Source: CAYNYF01 sp964401385 (lineage in GTDB: Bacteria; Planctomycetota; Phycisphaerae; SM23-33). Taken from it: a stretch of 64,000 nucleotides of DNA. The DNA is taken from NCBI GenBank assembly GCA_964401385.1, contig CAYNYF010000001.1:1-64000 (forward strand), in the 5' to 3' direction. The stretch's first letter is position 1, and each line of letters starts with the position of its first letter. Both the position numbers and the translations under genes were made by a program. Shown piece after piece: positions 51,010 to 60,088 of this stretch. The notes below the pieces were generated by a model. That model saw nothing but the letters and a program-made list of their open reading frames with translations, searched no databases and was not told where the DNA came from.

Positions 51010-51552
51010 ATGAAACGCAAGAAGATGGACTTCACCCAGCACTACGATCAGGTGGTCAACGCCTTGATGGCGCGCGGGCTGCTGCTGTCGGCCTACGACG
51101 CCTCCGGCCGGGCCAACGCCATGACCATCGGCTGGGGGGCGCTCGGGAACATCTGGAGCATGCCGGTATGGGTGGTGCTGGTCCGCCCCTCGCGATACAC
51201 GTATGAGTGCATCGAGCACGCCGGCTGCTTCGCCGTGAACGTGCCGGGCCCGGAGCTGCAATCGGCCGTGGACATCTGCGGCACCAAGTCCGGCCGCGAC
51301 GGCGACAAGCTCGCCGAGGCCGGCCTGACCACGGAAAAGGGCACGAACGTGTCGGCCCCGATCATCGCCGAATGCCCCATCGTGTACGAGTGCCAGGTGG
51401 TTCACCGCAACGACGTCCAGCCGGATGCGCTCGTCCGCGAGCTTCAGGAAGGCCCGTACGCCAACGGCGACTACCACCGCGTGTATTTCGGCAAGATCCT
51501 CGCCGCCAGCGCCGCTGCAAACGCCCCCGAGCTGCTGAAAAGGCAAAGCTGA
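51010..51552 (+). CDS. Flavin-reductase-like FMN-binding domain protein
   Basis: 180 residues of the flavin reductase-like split barrel: ANAMTIGWGALGNIWSMPVW (FMN-binding strand region), VRPSRYTYECIE, FAVNVPGPELQSAVDICG and TKSGRDGDKLAEAG, the last shared with the paralog at 12663-13172. Probably binds FMN; substrate unknown. A GGGAG element lies six bases before the ATG. The stop codon TGA (51550-51552) falls inside the first unit of an AAAGCTGAAAAGG repeat array, so the last residues (KRQS) come from repeat sequence. Confidence 0.82.
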   Translation: MKRKKMDFTQHYDQVVNALMARGLLLSAYDASGRANAMTIGWGALGNIWSMPVWVVLVRPSRYTYECIEHAGCFAVNVPGPELQSAVDICGTKSGRDGDKLAEAGLTTEKGTNVSAPIIAECPIVYECQVVHRNDVQPDALVRELQEGPYANGDYHRVYFGKILAASAAANAPELLKRQS

Positions 51553-51591
51553 AAAGGCAAAGCTGAAAGCTTAAAACTGAAAGCTGAAAAC
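51535..51591 (+). repeat. Dispersed AAAGCTGAAAGCT repeat array, copy 2
   Basis: Two perfect tandem units CTGAAAAGGCAAAG (51535-51548, 51549-51562) and then CTGAAAGCTTAAAACTGAAA-type words. It begins in the coding end of the upstream gene and closes before the ribosome binding site of the GH94 gene. A related copy lies at 35334-35359. Confidence 0.7.
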
Positions 51592-51610
51592 GCGACGGCG
51601 GGAGAAGGTC

Positions 51611-53986
51611 ATGGCGCGCTTCGGCCACTTCGACGAAGACAACCGCGAATACGTTATCACCCATCCGGAGCTGCCGCAGCCCTGGTACAACTACATCCGC
51701 AACGAGGAGTACGCCGGGCTGCTCTCCCACACCGGCGGCGGCACCTCGTTCTGGAAGGACCCGCTGCGGCTGCGGCTGCTGCGATACAAGTTTCACCTGA
51801 CCCCGTACGACCGGCCGGGGCGGTACGTCTACATCCGCGACCAGGCGACCGGGCGGTACTCCTCGGCCACCTGGGCGCCGGTGCAGACGCCGCTGGGCCG
51901 CACGCGATTCGAGTGCCGCGTGGGCATGGGATACAACCGGATCCGAACGGTCTACGACGGCATCGAGGCGGAGATGCTGTACTTCGTTCCGCCCGACGAC
52001 GCCCTGGAGATCTGGCGGCTGACGCTGAGAAACCGTTCCCGACGGCGGCGGAAGCTGCGGACCTTCTCGTACGCCGAGTGGGCGGTCTGGGGCGTGCTCC
52101 GCGACCTGCTGAACATCGACAACGCCGCCGCCTGCTCGCGCTACGAATACGACGACGGCGTCTTCTGGCACGAGACGCCCAACGACGTCGGCTCGACGAT
52201 CGGCACGTCGGACTGGGTCTTCCCCTGCGGGTACTTCACCTCCGACGCCGCCCCGGTCGGCTTCGACGGCAGCCGCGACCACTTCCTCGGCCGCTGCCGG
52301 GACGAGGCCCGTCCCATCGTCGTCGAGCGGGGAGAGCCCACAAACCTTTGCGCCAACGGGCTTTATCCCCTGGGCAGCCTCGCTCATGACTGGGACCTCC
52401 GGCCGGGACAGTCCCGGACGATCACATATCAGCTTGGCGCCGGCGAGAGCCGCCGACCGCTGCGGGCGCGGATCAGGAAATACCGCCGGCCGGAGGCCGT
52501 CGAGGCCGCCTTCGCCAAGCTCGGCCGAATCTGGCAGCGGCGGCTGGGAACCTTCCAGGCGCGCACGCCGGATGAGCGCTTCAACATCGTCGTCAACACC
52601 TGGGCCCCCTACCAGGTGCTCAACGTCACCTCCACCGGCACCGGCGTCTCCCCGGTCAGTTGGGGCGCCGGCAGCAACATGGGCTTTCGTGACAACGGCC
52701 AGTCGGTGCTGAGCGCGTCGGCCCTGGACGCGCCGCTGGCGGAGAAGACCATCCGCATCCTCTCGCACGTGCAGCACCGCGACGGCACGCTGACCAAGAA
52801 CTTCGCCCCGCCGGTCTGGGACGGTGAGAGCGGCTTCCTGGACAACCAGGCGTGGTATCCGATCTTCGTGGGCGCCTACCTGAAGGAGACCGGCGAGCTG
52901 GAGCTGCTGAAAGAGAAGTTTCCGTTCGTCCAGGGCGGCAAGCGGACGCTGCTGGACAAGATGGCCATCGCGATGCAGGTGTTGTGGGACCGTCGCGGCC
53001 CGCACGGCCTGCCGGCCACGGGGCACGCCGACTGGAACGACTGCATCAACCCCACGCCGAGGGAGTCCGAGAGCGTCTTCAACGCCATGCTCTTCTGCGC
53101 CGGCTGCGGGGCCCTGGAGGAGATCTACGCCGAATTGAAGCGCCCTCGCGACGTCCGCCTGTGGGCCGGCCGGCGGAAGAGAATGGGCGAGGCCATCGAG
53201 ACCCACGCCTGGGACGGGGCCTGGTTCCGCCGGATGTTTCTCACGCAAAGCGGGCGCATCCTCGGCAGTCGGCGGTCGAGGAAATGGGGCAGGATCTTCC
53301 TGGAGCCGCAGGTCTGGGCCGCGCTGTGCGGGGCCGTCGCGCCGGCCAAGGCTCGCCGGGCGATGGACAGCGCCCGGAAGATGCTGGCGACCCGCTTCGG
53401 CCTGCGGATCGTGACGCCGCCGAGCCCGAAGTTCGAAAAGGAGGTCGGCAGTCTGGGCATCCTGAACATGGGCTTCAAGGAGAACGGCTCGGTATACAGC
53501 CACTGCAACGCCTGGGCGGCCTGCGCCGAGGCGGCCCTGGGCCGGGGCGAGCTGGCCTTCCGCACGTACATGGACTTCCAGCCCATCATGCGAAACGATG
53601 AGGCCGAAATCCGCGAGATCGAGCCCTACGTCCTGTCGGCCCAGGTCCAGGCCGCCCCGTTCATCCAGCCCGGCCGGGGGAGAAACCCCTGGGTCACCGG
53701 CAGCGCCACGTGGTCCTGGCTGGCGGCGAGCCAGTACATCCTCGGCATCCGCCCCGAATTTGGCGGACTCCGGATCGACCCCTGCATCCCGCCGAACTGG
53801 GCCGGCTTCGCCGCGACAAGGCGCTTCCGCGGAGCGACCTATCACATCGAGGTCCGCAACCCGCATCGGCTCTGCCGGGGCGTGAAGCGTCTGCTCGTGG
53901 ACGGAAAAGAGCTGCCGGGCTCGCTGGCGCCGCTGCCGCGCCGCCCCGGCCAGACCATTCGCGTGAAAGTCGTGCTGGAAGAGTAG
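51611..53986 (+). CDS. GH94 phosphorylase (cellobiose/chitobiose phosphorylase-like)
   Basis: 791 residues of the GH94 (former GT36) family, cytoplasmic enzymes that split beta-glucosidic disaccharides with phosphate, saving ATP. The N-terminal beta-sandwich begins FGHFDEDNREYVITHPELP; the (alpha/alpha)6 barrel has NTWAPYQVLNVTSTG, MGFRDNGQSVLSA, and GHADWNDCIN, whose Asp is the catalytic acid. The later GSVYSHCNAWAACAEA and WSWLAASQYILGI are family-typical. No signal peptide. GGAGAAGG precedes the ATG. The exact sugar (cellobiose, chitobiose, cellodextrin or laminaribiose) cannot be read from these motifs. Confidence 0.92.
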   Translation: MARFGHFDEDNREYVITHPELPQPWYNYIRNEEYAGLLSHTGGGTSFWKDPLRLRLLRYKFHLTPYDRPGRYVYIRDQATGRYSSATWAPVQTPLGRTRFECRVGMGYNRIRTVYDGIEAEMLYFVPPDDALEIWRLTLRNRSRRRRKLRTFSYAEWAVWGVLRDLLNIDNAAACSRYEYDDGVFWHETPNDVGSTIGTSDWVFPCGYFTSDAAPVGFDGSRDHFLGRCRDEARPIVVERGEPTNLCANGLYPLGSLAHDWDLRPGQSRTITYQLGAGESRRPLRARIRKYRRPEAVEAAFAKLGRIWQRRLGTFQARTPDERFNIVVNTWAPYQVLNVTSTGTGVSPVSWGAGSNMGFRDNGQSVLSASALDAPLAEKTIRILSHVQHRDGTLTKNFAPPVWDGESGFLDNQAWYPIFVGAYLKETGELELLKEKFPFVQGGKRTLLDKMAIAMQVLWDRRGPHGLPATGHADWNDCINPTPRESESVFNAMLFCAGCGALEEIYAELKRPRDVRLWAGRRKRMGEAIETHAWDGAWFRRMFLTQSGRILGSRRSRKWGRIFLEPQVWAALCGAVAPAKARRAMDSARKMLATRFGLRIVTPPSPKFEKEVGSLGILNMGFKENGSVYSHCNAWAACAEAALGRGELAFRTYMDFQPIMRNDEAEIREIEPYVLSAQVQAAPFIQPGRGRNPWVTGSATWSWLAASQYILGIRPEFGGLRIDPCIPPNWAGFAATRRFRGATYHIEVRNPHRLCRGVKRLLVDGKELPGSLAPLPRRPGQTIRVKVVLEE

Positions 53987-54463
53987 CCGCGCTCGGGTTA
54001 CCCTGTCCGGCCCCGGACGCCGAGGCTTCCGGGCCAGTCAGGACGTTGGAGCTGAGCAAAGCACTACGCTGGTCACAGGAATGTTTGCCCGCCTGTCCCG
54101 GCGCCCCAGAATCGGGCAGGCACAGTGTGACCAGGCGAGGATGCGTCCGCCCGGCGGGCGCGGAAGACCACGAATTACACTAATTACGGCGAATTTCACG
54201 AATGGCCTCTTTTTCTTCAGCGACTTTGTCTAATTCGTGCAATTCGTGGCAATTCGTGTAATTCGTGGACTCATTCGTTGGGATGTGCGAAAACCGTGGG
54301 CAGGCCCGCCTGCCTTCCGCCCGCCTGCCTTCCGGAGGTGGGCAGGGAGGTGGGCAGGTCCACTGTTCAAACATTGTTGCGGTCTGCTTAGGACGAGAAA
54401 GCCTCGCGTGCAATTCCCGGCCGAGAGTCTCTCAAGGGACATGCAAAGAAGGAGTCTGATGCC
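53987..54463. other. Repeat-filled intergenic region
   Basis: Most of this 477-base gap is the dispersed repeat element listed at 54068-54394. The remaining 70 bases before the next gene contain its AAGGAG ribosome binding site. ORFs here are repeat-derived and not believable genes. Confidence 0.7.
54068..54394 (+). repeat. Long dispersed intergenic repeat, copy 1 (327 bp)
   Basis: Shared with 62417-62902. Order: GCTGGTCACAGGAATG start, a GC-rich part, CCAGGCGAGGATGCGTCC, CCACGAATTACAC (54168-54180), an AT-rich middle, a run of AATTCGTG words, GTGTAATTCGTGG (54256-54268, exact reverse complement of the left arm), CTCATTCGTTGG, a CCTGCCTTCCGGAGG hairpin part, and GTTCAAACATTGTT near the end. 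Confidence 0.85.
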
Positions 54464-57400
54464 ATGACAACCATGCTGTCGCGGAATGGCCGAATGCCTC
54501 TCGGCGCCTGGATCGGCGCCGTCTGCGTGACGCTGCTGATCGCCGCCGCCGGCTACGCGGCCGGGCCCGCCGAGCCGGAGATCCCGGCGCTGCCGGACAG
54601 GCCGCCGGTAAAGCTCCACGCCGCCGATCCGCCGGAGACGTCCTGGCCGCCGAAGGGAACGCCCGTGAGGGTCAGGATCACGCGCGACACGTGGATCTCG
54701 CACATGGGGGCCGAGGCCGCCGCCAACACGGGCGGGTCCGACCGGCTCAAGCTGAAGGGCCAGCAGGAGTTCGCCATCTTCGACGCGGACGTGGCGGCGC
54801 TGAAGGGAAAGATCATCACCGGCGCCCTGTGGCACGTCACATCGGCCACGCCCAAGGCCGCCCCGCTGATGCGCGTGACCGTCTCCACGCTGGCGGCGCC
54901 CTGGAAGGAGGGAACCAGCACGACCTACAAGCCCCAGCCGGGCGCGGCCTGCTACAAACAGGCGGCGCTGAACCAGCGCGACTGGGCGTATCCCGGCAGC
55001 ACGTTCATCGACGCCGCCTACGGCCGGGGGCACACCATCTGGCGGTTCGCCGAGGCCACCGCCCCGGACGCGTCCGGTCGGCAGGTAATCGCCGTCGACG
55101 CCGACGTGGTCGCCGCCCGGGTGGCCGGGCTGAGCCACGGCTTCGCCGTTTACGACGACGTGGGCAACATCTGGTCCTACAAGGACGAGCAGTTCAAGTT
55201 CACGTATCACCCCAACCGCTTCATCTACAGCCGCGAGCACGCCGCCGACGCCCACTACCTCCAGGTGTGGGTGGACGGCGAGGACAAGACCCCGCCGGAG
55301 GCGATCACCGGCGTGACGGTCCACACGGGCGATTTCCCGGCGGGCGAGGCCCTGGTGCGGTGGAACACGCCCGCCGACCGCGGCGGCGGAAAGACGCTGG
55401 GCTTCCGCGTGACGTACAAGACCAAGGCCGCCGGCCGGGAAAAGGAAATGCCGCGATACCTGATTCCCATGGGCGGCTGGGCCGGCAAGGACGTCCGCAT
55501 GCACGTCCACGACCTGCCCTTCAAGCCGGGCGAGCCGATCGAGCTGAGCATCCGCCCGGTCGACAGCGCCGGCAACGTGGGCAAGGCCACCACCGAGAAG
55601 TTCGCCCTCTCGGCCAATTCGCGCGTGCTGCCCATCGCCGCCGCGGACGTTAAGTGCTTCGCACCATCGCAGCGGCTGCCCGAGGTCGGCGGGCTGAAGG
55701 TGGCGGTGGTCGACCTGCTGGACAAGATCACGACGACCGGAAAGATGATTCCGGCCCACCCGGCCGGCTACAAGGGCGGCAATCACCTGTGGTCGGCCGA
55801 GAAGAAGCTTATCCGCCTCCAGGCCGCCCGCAACGAGCACGTCTGCTTTCAGGTGAACCTGGCCGGCAAGACGGACGCGGCGGAGCTGAAGCTGAGCTTC
55901 CCCGAGGCCGCCGGCGTGAAGACGAAGCTTTACAGGCTCGACTACGTCCAGACGAAGGCCGGCGTCGTGCCCGATGTGGCCGTGCCGCTGAAAGGCGCGA
56001 TTTCGATTCCGGTCAAGGACGACCCGGAAGCCGCCGGGACGAGCAACCTTTCGCTGCTATGCGAGATTTACGTTCCCCACGCGGCCGCGCCCGGCCGGAA
56101 GACGGGAAAGCTGACGATCTCGGCCGGCGGACAGAAACTGGACCTCGCGGTCGACCTGACCGTCTGGGAGTTCACCCTGCCCAACAAGCTCTCGTTCGTG
56201 CCGGAGATGAACTGCTACAGCAAGGTCACGCCCACCGGCGGCAGAGACTACTACCGCCTCGCCCACGAGCACCGCTGCTGCCTCAACCGCCTGTACTACA
56301 CCTGGAACGGCAACGTCTCCCTGGCCCCCGCGCGCGTCGGCGACGGCTGGAACTGGACGAGCTGGGACCGGGACGTGGGCCCGCTGCTGGACGGGTCGGC
56401 CTTCAAGGGCCTGCCCCGCGACGGCGAGCCGGTGGACGCCTTCTACCTGCCGTTCAACGAGAACTGGCCCATGGACATCCACAAGCACTACCGCAAGACC
56501 TACTGGGTCACCGAGGCCTTCGGCGCCGAGTACAAGAACGGCATGAAGGCCGCCTTCGCCGCCTTCGCCGACCACTTCAACAAGAAGGGCTGGCACGACA
56601 CCGTCTTCCAGTTCTACCTGAACAACAAGGTCTACTATAAGCAGCGGGCCGGCTGGCGCGGCTCGGCCGCTCCGTGGATCTTCGACGAGCCGGTCGGCAC
56701 CCAGGACTTCTGGGCCCTGCGCTGGTACGGCATCCTGTTCCACCAGGCGGTCGACCCGGTCAGGGGCAAGGCCAAGATGTGGTACCGCGGCGACATCTCC
56801 CGCAGCAACTTCGGGCGGGACATGCTCTGGGGCGTTCAGGACGTGGTGTACTTCGGCGGGTCCAACGCCCAGAAGGTGCGGATGAAGCACGACGAGACGG
56901 TGCTGTGGGGTCCGACCTGGTTCTGCGAGTACGGCTCGGCCAACGACCCGGCCTCGGCCAACACCCAGCCGGCGGCGTGGTGCCTGCTGGCGTGGTCGCG
57001 CGGGGCGGTCGGCGTGCTGCCGTGGCAGACCCTCGCCGGGCAAGGCGCCTGGACCAAGGCCGGCGGGACGGACGTGTTCTTCCCCGGCCCGGGCGGGCCG
57101 TTCGCCTCGGTGCGGCTGAAGTCCTTCCGCCGCGGGCAGCAGGACGTGGAGTATCTGACGCTGCTGGGCGACGCCTACGCCCGGCCGCACTACGCCGTCG
57201 CCGCCGGCGCACAGCAGGTCATCGACCTGGGAGCGAGCGTCCGGAAGGCCTGGAGCGAGGACGCCGGCACGCTGCGATTCAAGCGCGCCGACCCGACCGG
57301 CCTGTGGACGCTGCGATACCGCGTGGGCAGGATGGTCTCGGCCAAGCGGCCCGCCTACAAGCGCGTCGTCCGGGAGATGCCCTCCCCGCCCAGGGACATG

Positions 57401-57466
57401 ACGGTCCTGCCGGACATCGGCCACGTCCGCGTGGCCCCGAAGGTGCCGTCCGCCAAGCCGGAGTGA
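54464..57466 (+). CDS. Large secreted DUF4091 protein (GH123-like catalytic)
   Basis: 1000 residues with a signal peptide (LGAWIGAVCVTLLIAAAGYA). Residues about 30-390 carry carbohydrate-binding/Fn3-like beta domains (GVTVHTGDFPAGEALVRW, FRVTYKTKA). A second half begins with RLQAARNEHVCFQVNLAGK and leads into a TIM-barrel-like region. The C-terminal part has the DUF4091 mark SVRLKSFRRGQQDVEYLTLL, found in GH123-related proteins. The protein probably acts on N-acetylated or sulfated glycans, by family analogy. AAGGAG lies nine bases before the ATG. It begins 70 bases after the long repeat and runs into a sulfatase gene 35 bases downstream, a likely functional pair. Confidence 0.78.
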   Translation: MTTMLSRNGRMPLGAWIGAVCVTLLIAAAGYAAGPAEPEIPALPDRPPVKLHAADPPETSWPPKGTPVRVRITRDTWISHMGAEAAANTGGSDRLKLKGQQEFAIFDADVAALKGKIITGALWHVTSATPKAAPLMRVTVSTLAAPWKEGTSTTYKPQPGAACYKQAALNQRDWAYPGSTFIDAAYGRGHTIWRFAEATAPDASGRQVIAVDADVVAARVAGLSHGFAVYDDVGNIWSYKDEQFKFTYHPNRFIYSREHAADAHYLQVWVDGEDKTPPEAITGVTVHTGDFPAGEALVRWNTPADRGGGKTLGFRVTYKTKAAGREKEMPRYLIPMGGWAGKDVRMHVHDLPFKPGEPIELSIRPVDSAGNVGKATTEKFALSANSRVLPIAAADVKCFAPSQRLPEVGGLKVAVVDLLDKITTTGKMIPAHPAGYKGGNHLWSAEKKLIRLQAARNEHVCFQVNLAGKTDAAELKLSFPEAAGVKTKLYRLDYVQTKAGVVPDVAVPLKGAISIPVKDDPEAAGTSNLSLLCEIYVPHAAAPGRKTGKLTISAGGQKLDLAVDLTVWEFTLPNKLSFVPEMNCYSKVTPTGGRDYYRLAHEHRCCLNRLYYTWNGNVSLAPARVGDGWNWTSWDRDVGPLLDGSAFKGLPRDGEPVDAFYLPFNENWPMDIHKHYRKTYWVTEAFGAEYKNGMKAAFAAFADHFNKKGWHDTVFQFYLNNKVYYKQRAGWRGSAAPWIFDEPVGTQDFWALRWYGILFHQAVDPVRGKAKMWYRGDISRSNFGRDMLWGVQDVVYFGGSNAQKVRMKHDETVLWGPTWFCEYGSANDPASANTQPAAWCLLAWSRGAVGVLPWQTLAGQGAWTKAGGTDVFFPGPGGPFASVRLKSFRRGQQDVEYLTLLGDAYARPHYAVAAGAQQVIDLGASVRKAWSEDAGTLRFKRADPTGLWTLRYRVGRMVSAKRPAYKRVVREMPSPPRDMTVLPDIGHVRVAPKVPSAKPE

Positions 57467-57501
57467 GAGCGCGAATTCGCCTTATGGTTTGGGAGGCCGC
57501 C

Positions 57502-58908
57502 TTGAGCAAGCGTTACAACGTCGTCTTCATCATGACCGACCAGCAGCGCTGGGACATGCTGGGCTGCTACGGATCGGCGTGGATGCACACGCCCAATCTG
57601 GACCGGCTGGCGGCCTCCGGCTGCCGCTTCAACGCCGCCTACACTACCTGCCCGGTGTGCACGCCCGCCCGGGCGGCGCTGTTCACCGGCATGTACCCGT
57701 CCAGCTCCGGCGCGGCGGCCAACCAGCTTTCGCCCCATCGCCACGTGGAGTTTCTCGGCGACGTCCTCACCCGCGGCGGCGTCGCCGCCGGTTACATCGG
57801 CAAGTGGCACCTCTGCGGGCCGCAGGGTAAATACTACGGCGACGGCCGCTGCCAGGGGGGATTCCTGCCGGAGTACTGGTACGACGGCAAGAACTTCATA
57901 GACGACGTCGGCCAAGACGGGTTCGCCCGCTGGCGGGCCGGCAAGGGCCTCGCCGAGAGCGACTGCTGGGGCGGGCGCGTGGCGGATCGGGCCGTCCGCT
58001 TCCTGGCCGAGCGCCACAAGCAGCCGTTCGTGCTGGTGGTCTCGCTGGATGAGCCCCACGGGCCCTGCTCGGCCCCGGAAAGCTTCTACAAGCTCTACGA
58101 GGGCACCACCCGCCCCCGGCAGGCCAACATGGCCGACAGCCTGGAAGGAAAGCCCGCCACGCACCGGGCGTTCCTCGCCGGGCACCCCGGCGGGCACGTG
58201 CCGCCCGGGCAGGATCCCCACAACAGCCCCCGCTACTACGGCACGGCCAGCTTCGCCGACCACCTGATCGGGCGGATCATCGACGCCGTGGACGAACTCT
58301 GCGGCGACGACACCGTGATCATCTTCACCACCGACCACGGCGACCACCAAGGCGCCCACGGCCTGCTGGGCAAAGGTCCGACGATGTATGAGGAGGTCAT
58401 CCACGTGCCTTTGCTGGTGCGGGCTCCGGGGCTGACCCGCCCGGGCAGCGTGTGCGATTCGCTTATCAGCCACATTCACCTGGCTCCGACCATCTGCGCC
58501 CTGGCCGGCGTCGAGCCGCATCCGCAGTTCCAGGGCGCCGACGCGATGGGGCTGCTGGCCGACCCGGCCGCGAAGATCACCGACGCGGTCTTTCTGGAGT
58601 ACAACCGCTTCGGCCTGCCGCACACGCACTGGTGGGGATGCATGCCGATCCGCTGCATCCGGACCGCCAGCCGCAAGCTCGCGGTCAACCTGCTGGACCT
58701 CGACGAGCTGTACGACCTGTCCGACGACGGCGGGGAAATGGTCAACCGCATCCACGAGCCCGCCACCGCCGAGGTGCGCGACCGCCTGCACGACCGGCTG
58801 CTCACCTGGCAGGAAGAGCGGCTGGACCCCTTCCGCGGGCAGGGCTGGTGGGCCCGGCCGTGGCGGCCGGGGCACGACCTCGACCCCAGCCCGCCCGCCA
58901 GGGCATAG
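57502..58908 (+). CDS. Sulfatase (type I, formylglycine-dependent)
   Basis: 468 residues: NVVFIMTDQQRWDMLGCYG at the start, the activation motif PVCTPARAALFTGMYPSSSG (Cys becomes formylglycine), HKQPFVLVVSLDEPHGP, and the later ligand block IFTTDHGDHQGAHGLLGKG. The C-terminal subdomain has LLDLDELYDLSDDGGEMVN. The start is either TTG at 57502, with GGGAGG five bases upstream, or ATG at 57484 with no ribosome binding site; the TTG version also matches the usual sulfatase N-terminus. No signal peptide is present in either. It follows the DUF4091 gene by about 35 bases. Confidence 0.9.
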   Translation: MSKRYNVVFIMTDQQRWDMLGCYGSAWMHTPNLDRLAASGCRFNAAYTTCPVCTPARAALFTGMYPSSSGAAANQLSPHRHVEFLGDVLTRGGVAAGYIGKWHLCGPQGKYYGDGRCQGGFLPEYWYDGKNFIDDVGQDGFARWRAGKGLAESDCWGGRVADRAVRFLAERHKQPFVLVVSLDEPHGPCSAPESFYKLYEGTTRPRQANMADSLEGKPATHRAFLAGHPGGHVPPGQDPHNSPRYYGTASFADHLIGRIIDAVDELCGDDTVIIFTTDHGDHQGAHGLLGKGPTMYEEVIHVPLLVRAPGLTRPGSVCDSLISHIHLAPTICALAGVEPHPQFQGADAMGLLADPAAKITDAVFLEYNRFGLPHTHWWGCMPIRCIRTASRKLAVNLLDLDELYDLSDDGGEMVNRIHEPATAEVRDRLHDRLLTWQEERLDPFRGQGWWARPWRPGHDLDPSPPARA

Positions 58909-59022
58909 CCCCGGCAAGTGGTGAGCGCACCGGCACTCGACCGCGATCAAATGGCATCGTCTGAGCGGGCGGCGCCGACGATCCTCAATGGGCCTGGTCG
59001 CCCCTGGTTGACTGCGATCGAG

Positions 59023-59358
59023 TCACTGGGGGGCGGGCAGGGCTCCAGCCGGCAGGAAGTACGCCACGATCCTGGCTTGCTTGAGAGAAGCGCCCGTCAC
59101 GGCCTCAAACTCCTTGGCGCCCTGGATGTTGAACTCCAGCTTCTCATCCTGGCCGAGGAATTTCGTCATGAGGATCCTGCGGGAGGCCATGTCGGCGATG
59201 ATCGCGGTCCCCGCTTTGGGAGCGCACCATGAGATCGACATGCCTCCCCCGATCAGCCACTTATCCGCGGGAAGGCCGCCTACCGATTGCGGGGCGCACC
59301 CGGCACACAAAAGCGCCACCCCGGCCAACATCGCACACGCCATCGAGCTGCGTTTCAT
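59023..59358 (-). CDS. Small lipoprotein of unknown function
   Basis: 111 residues. The N-terminus MKRSSMACAMLAGVALLCAGC ends in a lipobox (LCAGC), so a lipid-anchored periplasmic protein is predicted. The mature part is short and mostly beta-like (GTAIIADMASRRILMTKFLG). AGGAGA seven bases before the ATG at 59358 fixes the start. No family recognised. It faces the sulfatase gene convergently across a 114-base gap. Confidence 0.65.
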   Translation of the reverse strand: MKRSSMACAMLAGVALLCAGCAPQSVGGLPADKWLIGGGMSISWCAPKAGTAIIADMASRRILMTKFLGQDEKLEFNIQGAKEFEAVTGASLKQARIVAYFLPAGALPAPQ

Positions 59359-59574
59359 TGAGATTCTCCTATCTGGCAACTAGCCTGCACGTCTCCGCTT
59401 CCCTTTCGAACTAGCGCCCGCGACCGCCGCGGGGCATTCCGCATTTGCTCAAGGCGGCGGCTTTCGCCCAGCATATCCTCATCCGGCCTGGGTCGAATCC
59501 GGAGCCCGCTCGCGCCATGCCGGCACGCTTACCCACAGCGCTAGCCGCAGGCAGGAACGCCCCCGGCCAACACC

Positions 59575-60054
59575 TCACCCGTGCAGCTTGACGGCCAGTG
59601 CGGCCAAGGCCTGCCCCAGTTTTGTGCACTCCTTGCGCGAGCGCTCGTCCGGCTCGCCGACGGCCACCGGGCCGTAGTGGTCGCCCGAGGCAGAGCCCTG
59701 AACCACCATGCCGTGGATCAGCATGCACTTGAGGATGTCCATCACGGTCGTCTCGTTTCCGCCGCCGATGTTGGCAGAGGAGGAGAACGCGCCGCCGGCC
59801 TTTCCCGCCAACTGTCCGTGGAACTGCACCGACTCGTCGAAGAGCTGCTTGACCTCCGCGGCCATGGAGCCGTAGTAGGTCGGCGAGCCGACGGCGATGG
59901 CGTCATACGCCAGCAGGTCCTTGGCCGAAACCTCCGCGATCGGCTTGCATTCCACCTGCACGCCGCTCTGGCCGCGGGCGCTTTCGGCCACCGCCTCGGC
60001 CATGTGGCCCGTGCGCTCCGTCCGCGAGTGATACGTCACCAGCATCTTGGCCAT
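59575..60054 (-). CDS. Flavodoxin-family protein (WrbA-like)
   Basis: 159 residues with the FMN phosphate-binding loop MLVTYHSRTERTGHMAEAV at the N-terminus, then GSPTYYGSMAAEVKQLFDES and FSSSANIGGGNETTVMDI, the marks of flavodoxin-like NAD(P)H:quinone reductases of the WrbA group. It probably reduces quinones with two electrons. The start at 60054 is set by the flavodoxin loop; the frame is open for 31 more codons. It follows rmuC on the same strand with a 34-base gap. Confidence 0.88.
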   Translation of the reverse strand: MAKMLVTYHSRTERTGHMAEAVAESARGQSGVQVECKPIAEVSAKDLLAYDAIAVGSPTYYGSMAAEVKQLFDESVQFHGQLAGKAGGAFSSSANIGGGNETTVMDILKCMLIHGMVVQGSASGDHYGPVAVGEPDERSRKECTKLGQALAALAVKLHG

Positions 60055-60088
60055 TGCCTCGCTCCCGTTCCGTGATCGCCCGGAAATT

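Noticed and set aside
54168..54268. CRISPR-like array of AATTCGTG words
   Set aside because: The words are 8 bases with almost no spacers, spacing is irregular, and no cas gene is present.
59484..59520. GGTCGAATCC, recalling a tRNA T-loop
   Set aside because: No matching T-stem, anticodon arm or acceptor stem around it.
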